NCBI GenBank assembly: GCA_946902875.1
Contig: OX336348.1
Location: forward strand, 10,751,741 to 10,815,740
Direction: 5' to 3'
Source of the DNA: Nematopogon swammerdamellus
Lineage: Eukaryota > Arthropoda > Insecta > Lepidoptera > Adelidae
Length of the DNA: 64,000 nt
Positions 39,351-47,414 of the stretch are shown here, in pieces. A model generated the notes under the pieces. That model searched no databases, was not told where the DNA came from, and saw only the letters and a list, made by a program, of their open reading frames with translations. The translations under genes and the position numbers were made by a program. How positions within the stretch are numbered: the stretch's first letter is position 1; every line of letters starts with the position of its first letter.

Positions 39351-39968
39351 CTGTCTGTGGCATCGTAGCTCCCAAACGGATGGACCGATTTGGATGCGGT
39401 TTTTTTTATTAGGAAGCCTGTTTAATCGGGATGGTTCTTAGCTATGTTTGTAATCAAGGAATTAAGTAATTAAGTAATAAAAAAAATTATTATCTTCAAA
39501 AGTAGACCGATTTGCATGCAGTTTTTTTTAAAAAGCTTGAAATAAAAGTTAAATTACAAATTTAAAAAACCCCCGACTCTTAAAAAGTCAAAAATAATTT
39601 CCGTTTACTTACTTAAAGGAGTCGGGGGACCGCTAAGTAAATTAAACATAAAGACTCAAAAGTTGCGCGGGAATTTACTTAGCGGTCTACCGACTCCTTT
39701 TCATTGTATTAACTTCATGAAATGATATTTTTTCTAGAAGAAGGATACATTGTAAAATGCAATAAATTTTATTTCGTGCTGATACAACCATAAAAAAAAG
39801 TTACAAGGGTTCAAAGCTGGGATTTTGGTAATTTTCAAAAATAAAGAAAAAAAAATCGTATCTCGATACCACGTGACACCTGATAAAGGTATCATGGGTC
39901 AAAACATTGCAAATGACCCCACTTACCTACAAAAAAAATTTGTCGGCCGACGTGCCGAACTCCCTGTA
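39113..39968. mobile_element. Foldback element with ACAGGG ends
   Basis: The ends are inverted (ATTATACAGGG ... CCCTGTATAAT) and the arms of about 150 bp are complementary with moderate divergence (GGTATCGAGATACGATTTTT left, AAAATCGTATCTCGATACC right). The middle contains a GT microsatellite (39308-39350) and a smaller hairpin at 39565-39705. TA or TAT next to both ends suggests a Tc1/mariner-like origin. Confidence 0.6.
39308..39352 (+). repeat. GT microsatellite
   Basis: A run of GTGTGTGT with single interruptions (GTGAGTG) ends in CTGTCTGTGG. Confidence 0.9.
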
Positions 39969-40051
39969 TAATCGGTGAAAAATAATTTTCATAATATAAT
40001 TCTCAAAATCGAATGAGAAACCCAGAATTTTACTGCTTTGAAAGAACGACA

Positions 40052-40390
40052 TTCGTGGGGCCGGTACTTAAAAAGAATATGCCCACTGCATCTCTCCCCA
40101 TGCATGTCGTAAAAGGCGACTAAGGGATAAGGACAAGATGCCGTGCTAAAGGGCGACAGGCTCGCCACCTTTCACCTTGGCACGGTACTTCCACCGAGTC
40201 ATGCAGCAGGTGGGTCTTTGTGCCTTACTTGCTGCTTGATCGATTTAATCTTGTTCGAATACTTTGCGAAACGTGGTGGTCGGTGTTGTGCTGTAATTGA
40301 CCAGAGTACTTGCAGCACAACACCGATTACTCTGCTTACCCCGATTATCGGGATTCAGCGTGTGTGATATGTATGTATATGTATGTATGA
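40052..40390 (+). mobile_element. SINE-like repeat sharing its 5' module with the tRNA/5S SINE
   Basis: The first 85 bp (GGGGCCGGTACTTAAAAAGA, TGCATCTCTCCCC, TGTCGTAAAAGGCGACTAAGG) match the start of 27650-28122. The remainder (GGGCGACAGGCTCGCCACC, GCAGCAGGTGGGTC, ACCGATTACTCTGCTTACCC) is a different body. Fragments of that body lie at 42260-42365 and 43262-43440. Confidence 0.6.
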
Positions 40391-41007
40391 AAGAACGACA
40401 ATAATATGTACAATCTCAAAAATTTATTCATCTATAGTATGGTGTTTCCAACAGTGGCGGTTCCCCAGGTGAAGCAAGTGAAGCACCGCCTCACTTAATT
40501 ATCTTGAAAGTAAAGAAAAAAAAACATTTCAAAATATCAAGAAAGAAAACTTAAAAAAGTCAAGTATATCCGATCCGAAATGATCACAATATTAGCGCGG
40601 CGGCGCGGAGGAGGCGGAGGCGGCTGGTGCGACGCGCGCGACGAAATACGTTAAAGATGTGTTAGTGCATCAACACCACCAACACAGCACGCACACACAC
40701 ACAGACGTGACGTGTGACGTGCGTGTCACGTACGGCATGGCATATGGTGACTCACCCCGGTCCGGTGCGGCGACGAATCGCTTATTTTGATATCGCTTCA
40801 CCAAGCGTAAAGACAACAGGTTGACCTTGGAGACTTTGGATGTAGGGAGCAGCTGAGGCTCTGATAAATGGCGCCGGACGAGACATCTATATGCAATTAA
40901 AAGAATGCAGAGCGAGATGGAGCGATTCACGTTTTCTATAAGTCGGTTTGTTTTACCTCCGTGATTAACATGATGGCGAAATTCGCACTAGTTACGGTAA
41001 GTTTCAT

Positions 41008-41068
41008 AGCTCAATGGTATATGATTCGCTTTTCAAACTAGTGACGTTGGTTCGAATCTCACTTTTGC
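41008..41068 (+). other. tRNA-like relic (A and B boxes)
   Basis: CATAGCTCAATGGTATATG resembles an A box and GTTGGTTCGAATCTC a B box at tRNA spacing, but the acceptor and T stems do not pair properly. Probably the head of a decayed SINE rather than a functional tRNA. Confidence 0.35.
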
Positions 41069-41173
41069 GAATTCTTTTTTTTTTGTTTTTAGGGTTCCGT
41101 ATCCGGTACGGGACCCTATTACTAAGCCTACGCCGTCTGTCTGTCTGTCTGTCTGTCCGTCCGTCCGTCTGTC

Positions 41174-41474
41174 TTTTTTTTTTATGTAATCCGGTATGGG
41201 TGGCTGAGCCGGAGGGGCCAAAGCGCATGCTCCGACCAGCCAATATCACCTCCGAGAAGGTAGGTGCCATACCGGAGACTTCCCTGGATTGCTGGCTATA
41301 CTAGACTAGAGGAGAACACAGCCGAGGCTGCTATGCGGCAGCAGCAGGTGTAGGTATGCATACACGTAAATTTTTTCGTCAGAAAAAACTCATTGTTACA
41401 CGCCGACCGGATTCGAACCTCGCACCTCTCGCATTTGAAGCCAATGCCCAAACCACTCGGCCACCCGCCGCTTG
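41174..41474 (-). mobile_element. tRNA(Ser/Leu)-headed SINE, copy 2
   Basis: The tail is ATTACATAAAAAAAAA (minus strand, at the left) and the head at the right has GCGGGTGGCCGAGTGG and GGTTCGAATCCGG boxes. It matches 35080-35475 but lacks the central domain, passing directly from GCAGCCTCGGCTGTG to the head. Confidence 0.75.
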
Positions 41475-41618
41475 TCTGTCCGTCCGTCTGTCCGAGGCCT
41501 GTATCTCTTGAACCGTAATTTGGTAGCCCGTTGAAATGTTCACAGAAAATGTGTTATTATGGCCGATATAACAAAAAATAATGAAAATAAGAAAAAGTAA
41601 AAAACTCACGGGGGTTCC

Positions 41619-41688
41619 CATAGATGGCGCGCGCGCATACACTTTTTGGTTTCAAAAAGTGTATGCGCGCGCGCCATCTACCAAATAG
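41619..41688. repeat. Perfect hairpin in GATGGCGCGCGCGCATACAC
   Basis: TAGATGGCGCGCGCGCATAC followed by ACTTTTTGGTTTCAAAAAGT and the exact complement forms a stem of about 27 bp. A second short palindrome (ACGCCATCTAGATGGCGT) lies at 41740-41760. Confidence 0.85.
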
Positions 41689-42239
41689 ATGATGAATCAT
41701 TTTCTAATCGTGACTAACTAATATGAAGTATTTCATAACACGCCATCTAGATGGCGTGGCGTGTTATGAAATTCATCTAGTGGCGCTAGCCGTGACATGG
41801 CGATACGGTACCCTCGGTGCGCGATTCGATAGTAGTTTTTGGTTAAGTATTGTTAGGGCCAAAACAAATTAGGTTTAGGTTTTTCAATTTATCATAAAGT
41901 AATAGCAATGTAGGTGGATTTTTTAGTCGCCTCACTAAGATTTATAGGTCAAAGCCGCCACTGGTTTCCAACACTCCTACCTAGGTATTATACATTCGGA
42001 GATTAACGCTTCTAGTGGGTCACTATTTTTGCGTTACATCTTTCAAATCTGGGGGCACGACAGTGCCCCCGCCAAGTCCAGCAAACACGGCCGTACCATC
42101 CTTTTCTCGAAGCAACTCAGGGTACTTTTGGCCTCCCTGTATCTTTGTTGTGGATAGAGATAAACACCTGAAACTAGTTACCAAGAGTGCTTACCAAACC
42201 TAGCTATACCCCCAAATTATAAGTTGGTACCTAATATAG

Positions 42240-42490
42240 TTTGCGAGATTTGTCAGTTGTATAAGTACACATACACATACACACCACACGTCGTATCCCG
42301 ACAATCGGGGTAAGCGTGGAAAGAACGTGCCAAGGTGAGAGGTGGCTAGCTTGTCGCCTTATGCGGGTAAACTTACCTTTCCATACAAAGTCTATCTCTA
42401 TAATATAAAAATGAATCGCTGAATGTGTTGCTAACCGCAAATCTCGAGAGCAGCTGCACCGATTTCGCTAATTATTTTTTTAGAATATTC
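42240..42490. repeat. SINE fragment and CTAG-family fragment
   Basis: 42260-42365 carries CGACAATCGGGGTAAGCG and GTGCCAAGGTGAGAGGTGGC, the complement of the body of 40052-40390. 42395-42490 (AATGAATCGCTGAATGTG, CACCGATTTCGCTAATTA) is the inverted partner of 38600-38710. Confidence 0.5.
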
Positions 42491-42504
42491 CTTGAAGTAC
42501 GAGG

Positions 42505-42916
42505 CGCGGTGCGGCGCGGTGCGGCGCGGTGCGGCGCGGTGCGGCGCGGTGCGGCGCGGTTCGGTGCGGTTCGGTGCGGTGCGGCGCGGTGCGGCGCGGT
42601 GCGGCGCGGTGCGGCGCGGTGCGGCGCGGTGCGGCGCGGTTCGGTGCGGTTCGGTGCGGTGCGGCGCGGCGCGGTGCGGCGCGGTGCGGCGCGGTGCGGC
42701 GCGGTGCGGCGCGGTGCGGCGCGGTTCGGTGCGGTGCGGTGCGGTGCGGCGCGGTGCGGTGCGGTGCGGCGCGGTGCGGCGCGGGACGGCGTGGGGCGGC
42801 GCGGTGGGCTCGGGACGGCGCGGGACGGCGCGGAGCGGCGCGGGACGGCGCGGGGCGGCGCGGTGCGGTGCGGGGCGGCGCGGGGCGGCGCGGTGCTGCG
42901 CGTTGCGGCGCGGGAT
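42505..42916 (+). repeat. 10-bp GC minisatellite (GCGGCGCGGT)n
   Basis: More than forty near-perfect units of GCGGCGCGGT, with variants GTTCGGTGCG, GGGACGGCGC and GGGGCGGCGC toward the right end, make up 410 bp at over 80% GC in an AT-rich neighbourhood. All six frames stay open (RCGAVRRGAA, PHRAAPRR), so long ORFs here are artefacts. Confidence 0.95.
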
Positions 42917-42952
42917 AAAACCGTTTAAGAAGGAAGAATACCTACAAAAAGA

Positions 42953-43735
42953 AATGAGATCCCACCAAAACATATGTATAATATAAAAAGATGCCAAATC
43001 TCGCACGCAACCTTTCCACCGTAAAAAGTTGTAAGATCCCATGCAGAGCCAAGTCTTTTCATATCATCGAAGCCCGAATTCAACAGTGTTGCCATAAATT
43101 ATATTTTCTACTTAATAATAATCAATATTTAGTTACTCACCTTATATTTAACATCTTCATTTCTATAAAAAAACACCTTGACTTGGCAATCAGACAGCTA
43201 AAATATTATAACAATAATATGAACGAACCTAATACCAGTTTGTTACATACGTACATATACTATCACACACGCTGAATCACGACAATCGGGGTAAGCAGAA
43301 TAATCGGTGTTGTGTTGCAAGAACTCTGGTAAATTACATCACAACACCAACCACCGTGTTTCGCAAAGTACCTATTCGAACAAGATTCAATCGATCAAGC
43401 AGCAAGTAAGGTACGCAGACCCACCTGCTGCATGCTATGTTTACTTTGTTGTAAACTGAAAAGGAATCTTTACGCAGCGATCTGTTTTGTGCTGTCCGAT
43501 TGCCAAGTCAAGGTGTTTTTTATAGAAATGAAGATGTTAAATATAAGAGGAGTAACTAAATATTGATTATTATTAAGTAGAAAATATAATTTATGGCAAC
43601 ATTGTTGAATTCGGGCTTCAATGATATGAAAAGACTTGGCTCTGCATGGGATCTTACAACTTTTTACGGTGGAAAGGTTGCGTGCGAGACTTGGCATCTT
43701 TTTATATTATATGTTTTGGTGGGATTCAAATTCCA
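42953..43735. repeat. Inverted repeat with arms of about 235-250 bp
   Basis: 42953-43203 and 43480-43735 are complementary over nearly their whole length (CCAAATCTCGCACGCAACC against GGTTGCGTGCGAGACTTGG). The loop holds a SINE fragment (43262-43440). The right arm continues into the helicase relic, so the arm may derive from that element. Confidence 0.8.
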
Positions 43736-43741
43736 GCGACG

Positions 43742-43941
43742 ACCGCGCAATAAGTGCGGGCAAGACATGTTATATGATTCTATGTCAAAACAATGTCCAT
43801 GGAGTAGGTGTCAGAATCGAACCATCGACGACAGACTTCGATGCACTTCGTGGACAGGGCAATATAAAACGAAACATTTTGCCATTGATATTGTGCTGGG
43901 ATGTTACTGTACATAAGTTACAAGGACTGTTACTGTACATA
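43742..43941 (+). pseudogene. Pif1-like helicase relic, motif V part
   Basis: A frame reading VHGVGVRIEPSTTDFDALRG and then NIKRNILPLILCWDVTVHKLQG (split here as NIKRNILPLILCW, DVTVHKLQG) matches the segment before the last helicase motifs of Pif1/Rrm3-like enzymes, as found in Helitron Rep-Hel proteins and related insect genes. The frame ends abruptly after the KLQG where a SINE is inserted, and resumes at 44171. There is no start codon or Walker region nearby, so only the C-terminal portion survives. Whether it came from a Helitron or a Pif1-like host gene cannot be decided here. Confidence 0.62.
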
Positions 43942-44170
43942 ATTCAGTGCGGTGTTATCAACCCGCCCGGATTGATACCACCGCACTGAATGAAACGTCG
44001 GTCGAAACGGCTATGTAAATAGTAGGTATGTGTTTTCCGACCAGTTCTGTGTAGCCGGCACGATCAAAGGGGGAAGCACTGACATGGCACCTAGTTCACC
44101 CGGTGTTATGGGCTGACATCACGGACGTTGTAGGTGATGTAGCCAACCGAGTCAGTTTCCATAAAAAAAA
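43942..44170 (+). mobile_element. 5'-truncated tRNA/5S-type SINE within the helicase relic
   Basis: TTCAGTGCGGTG through ACGAAACGTCGG-like sequence (GAATGAAACGTCGGTCG), ACGGCTATGTAAATAG and GTGATGTAGCCAACCGAG to a TTCCATAAAAAAAAG tail corresponds to the last 225 bp of 27650-28122. Confidence 0.8.
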
Positions 44171-44301
44171 GAACTACTTTGGACCGAGCTTTGGTTGATT
44201 TAAGTTCACACATTTTTGCGAAAGGTCAAGCCTATGTAGCCTTGAGCCGGGTTAGGTCTCTAGATGGATTATTAATCAGTAGACCACCGCAAGCTACTTA
44301 A
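44171..44301 (+). pseudogene. Pif1-like helicase relic, motif VI and C-terminus
   Basis: The frame continues in phase with the part before the SINE: TTLDRALVDLSSHIFAKG, then QAYVALSRVRSLDGLLIS, ending in a TAA at 44299-44301. The AYVALSR(V/C) block is helicase motif VI, the arginine-finger region. Joined to KLQG at 43926, it restores the usual motif order, showing that the SINE landed in what had been a continuous helicase reading frame. Confidence 0.7.
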
Positions 44302-44404
44302 TTATCCACACGATATTAACTCCCTCAATGTAAGGACAAGATTGCGAAATTTACCGTCATAATCCTAACTAAAAAGTGTAAAATAAAAAAAGTTTATTTA
44401 AAAA

Positions 44405-44838
44405 ATAAAAAAACCCGACTGCGTAAAAAATTCACTTTAAATAAAAACTGAAAAGAAAAAAACAAGTCCAGTAGTCTAGAACTCTGTTAAGTAATATTGA
44501 ATAGTTATTCTCGGTGTAGTTACACCATTGAAATGAAATAGTTTCATGATCAATACACACATATAAAACAAATAATAAACTCTAAATGCGGAAAATAGCG
44601 TCTTTAACAGTCGGGACCCATTATAATTTTCCCAATAAAGGGTCCCGACTGTTAAAGACGCTATGTTCCGCGTTTAGAGTTTATTATTTGTTTTATATGT
44701 GTGTATTGATCATGAAACTATTTCATTTCAATGGTGTAGTTATTCAATATTACTTAACAGAGTTCTAGACTACTGGACTTGTTTTTTTCTTTTCAGTTTT
44801 TATTTAAAGTGAATTTTTTACGCAGTCGAGTTTTTTTT
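44405..44838. repeat. Long near-perfect foldback palindrome
   Basis: Arms of about 200 bp (CCGACTGCGTAAAAAATTCA ... CTTTAACAGTCGGGACCC and its complement) flank a 20-bp loop at about 44620-44640. The left arm has an 11-bp insertion (GTTATTCTCGG) and a few mismatches. A transcript through it would form a long hairpin. Confidence 0.9.
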
Positions 44839-44839
44839 T

Positions 44840-45290
44840 TTTTTTTTTTTTATATATAAGAAGATATGTGTTATGCATTGGTCTTTTACTAACAAAGTTA
44901 GCGTTTCAAAAAATTTGTTTTATTTTGGAAAAGGTGTTAAATAAGTTTCCAAAAAATAAGCTTATCATACTTTCAAATTGAAATTTCTGGAAAACTAGAG
45001 ATAGTTTCAATACGAGACTTACATAAATGTACATATATTTTTTCTCTACAATTCTAGCGAATTATTTTTGTATTTTCATGTTTTATAACGCGTCATAATG
45101 AATAAATACCCCAATTTTTCACACAAGCGGCAGATTTCGCCGCGCGGTCCGAGCGATCCTCGCCTCCCGGCAGTCCCGCGGCGTACGTTGGGCTAGACGG
45201 ACGTATGCCAGTTCGCTCCGTGAATTCCGTGAACGCGATAGCGTCAAATATTTGACGCACAAGCTCCAGCAAGAGATAAGAAAATTGACC
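44840..45290. other. AT-rich interval without recognisable genes
   Basis: A poly-T tract of about 20 bases (44830-44850) is followed by AT-rich sequence, then a GC-richer piece (45120-45250) with no open frame of note. Confidence 0.4.
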
Positions 45291-45300
45291 CCAGTAGTAA

Positions 45301-45362
45301 AGTGGCGTTTAGCTCAGCGGTAACGTGCGTACTTACGACCCGATGGTTCGTCGGTTCAATAC
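45301..45362 (+). other. tRNA-like relic
   Basis: GTTTAGCTCAGCGGTAACG resembles an A box and GTCGGTTCAATACTTG a B box, but the stems do not pair convincingly. I read this as a decayed tRNA-derived sequence. Confidence 0.3.
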
Positions 45363-45664
45363 TTGAAGTTTATAACTTTTTTTTTTATATCATGGTCAAA
45401 TATGCATATGGGACAGTGGTCAAGTTCGAGTCGAGCTCGCGTAAAGAGGGTTCCGTACCATCCGGTTTTCTGTGAGAAATAGAAGGGTTAGGATTTTTTT
45501 ACGAAACTTTGTATATTGGTAGGTAGCGTATATCCCGGAGAATTTTTTTTTTAGTGGTCAAGTTCGAGTCGAATTCGCGTAAAGAGGGTTCCGTACCATC
45601 CCGTTTTCTGTGAGAACTTAGGCGGAACTTGTGAGGCTTAGGATTTTTTGACGAAACTTCGTCA

Positions 45665-46165
45665 TGAACTTTTGTTTTGGTCATAACTCGAGAACCACTG
45701 GTGCTAGACCCATCGTGTTGGTACTCAAACTTCAGGTCTCGGTGAGATCTGTCCATCTGTCACGAGAAATTTTGTTTTGGTCATAACTCGAGAACCACTG
45801 GTGCTAGACCCATCGTGTTGGTACTAAAACTTCAGGTCTCTGTGAGATCTATCCATCTGTCACGAGAACTTTTGTTTTGGTCATAACTCGAGAACCACTG
45901 GTGCTAGACCTATCGTGCTGATACTCAAACTTCAGGTCTCGGTGAGATCTATCCATCTGTCAAATGAACTTTTGTTTTGGTCATAACTCGAGAACCACTG
46001 GTGCTAGACCCATCGTGTTGGTACTCAAACTTCAGGTCTCGGTGAGATCTATCCATCTGTCACGTGAACTTTTGTTTTGGTCATAACTCGAGAACCACTC
46101 GTGCTAGACCCATCGTGTTGGTACTCAAACTTCAGGTCTCGGTGAGATCTATCCATCGCCATAGA
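45665..46165 (+). repeat. Five tandem copies of a 100-101 bp unit
   Basis: Units read AACTTTTGTTTTGGTCATAA, CTCGAGAACCACTGGTGC, TAGACCCATCGTGTTGG, TACTCAAACTTCAGGTCTC, GGTGAGATCTATCCATCTG. Inverted single units follow at 46695-46785 and 47253-47345 (the latter two halves separated by a SINE), so the block is a foldback arrangement around 46166-46690. Confidence 0.9.
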
Positions 46166-46360
46166 TTTCGCTGATATAGTATTGTTGGACAGTTCATCCC
46201 GCAGCTGATCTGGGTTTGAGACATGTTGTTTACGCGGTGATGTGTGTTCACTCATTCTCAGAATGCAGTTACGTGCTTCTTTGCGGAGGTCGAATGTTCA
46301 GCGGAATCGTTGTCAACGTGTAGGTGAAGACGTCACAACGGCGCGCAGAGGGGACAGCGC

Positions 46361-46380
46361 GGGGGGGGGGGGGGGGGGGG
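46361..46380 (+). repeat. G20 homopolymer
   Basis: Twenty consecutive G lie within a GC-rich part of the otherwise unassigned loop 46166-46690. Confidence 0.95.
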
Positions 46381-46786
46381 AGCAGTGCAGGCGGCGGGGT
46401 AGCACAGGCAGGCGGGGTAGCACAGGAAGGCAGGCTCGCGGACAGCCACAGCAGCGCAGCGTTTCAGGGCAGATTCAGTTAAGAGTGAGAGGGAAATTAT
46501 TTGTACCTTTCCTTTACCCGAAGTGGTGAGGCTCGGGGACTGCAGCGCGGGGCTCACTTGCAGAGTTGTAACGACGTCAACGCCAGTGTACCAGGTTTCT
46601 TGAATCTGAACTCTTTTAACTTGCAGCACGATCTTATTTGAGTTTAGCGTATTACTATTTTTGCGAAATTGTGTATGAACAGCTAAATACACGTCCAGTC
46701 ACATCAAGGTCTGGGCGATAACCAAAACAAAAGTTTACGTGACAGATGGATAGATCTCTCCGAGACCTGAAGTTTGAATTTTTTTT

Positions 46787-47252
46787 TTTTATGGAACCTG
46801 ACACGGTTGGCTACATCACCTACAACATCCGTGATGTCAGCCCATAACACAGGGTGAACTAGGTGCCATGTCAGTGCATCCCTTCATTTCATGTCGGCTA
46901 CACTAAACTGGACGGAAAACACGAACTATTTACATAGCCGTTTCGACCGACGTTTCGTTCAGTGCGGTGGTACCAACCCGACCGGGATAAACCCTACCAC
47001 CTAGTAAGGTAAGAAGGGAAGGGACCTACAGTTTAACGTGGAATCCGAACCACGGTCAGCCTCCAACGGTCGAGCGGTCACCCATCCAATCACTGACCGC
47101 GCTCAGCGTTGCTTAATAACAGTTGACTAACCAACCGCGCCACTGAGCTACCGAGGCTGACGAATTTTCTTATCCCTTAGTCGACTTTTACGACATGCGA
47201 CGGGGAGAGATGCAGTGGGGCTATTCTTTTTAAGTACCGACCCCACACGGTA
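46787..47252 (-). mobile_element. Full-length tRNA/5S-headed SINE (copy 2, minus strand)
   Basis: The complement of 27650-28122 from the A tail (TTTTTTTTTTATGGAACC) to the 5' module (CCGACCCCACACGGTAC), including the 5S-like stretch (CACCCATCCAATCACTGACC) and the A box complement (CACTGAGCTACCGAGG). It splits a 100-bp foldback unit. Confidence 0.8.
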
Positions 47253-47414
47253 CAAAGTGAGTACCAACACGATGGGTCTAGCACCAGTGGTTCTCGAGTT
47301 ATGACCAAAACAAAAGTTCACGTGACAGATGGATAGATCTCACAATTTTTTCGTACAATACCACTGTACACTGTTGGTACCTGTTCCGTACCGAACATGA
47401 TTTATATTAAATTA

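Larger units (their letters stand above)
41090..41830 (-). mobile_element. GGGTTCCGT / GACAGAC dispersed repeat, split by a SINE
   Basis: The minus strand carries the same repeat as 34528-34880 (TTTAGGGTTCCGTATCCGG at the left, ACGGTACCCTCGGTGCGCG at the right). A SINE interrupts its CTGTCTGTCCGTCC tract at 41174-41474, with GTCTGTC remaining on both sides. Confidence 0.65.
40452..41963. mobile_element. Non-autonomous hAT element with 8-bp TSD GTTTCCAA
   Basis: CAGTGGCGG at the left end and CCGCCACTG at the right are inverted, and GTTTCCAA sits on both sides (40444-40451 and 41964-41971). CAGTGGCG ends with an 8-bp duplication are diagnostic of hAT transposons. The 1512-bp interior has no transposase and contains other repeats, so it must be mobilised in trans, if at all. 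Confidence 0.85.

Noticed and set aside
41008..41068. Functional tRNA gene
   Set aside because: A and B boxes are present but acceptor and T stems do not pair, and it sits inside a transposon. Kept only as a relic.
42425..43042. Several ORFs of 120-200 codons on both strands over the GC minisatellite
   Set aside because: They are translations of a 10-bp repeat lacking T-rich codons, open in all frames, and cannot all be genes.
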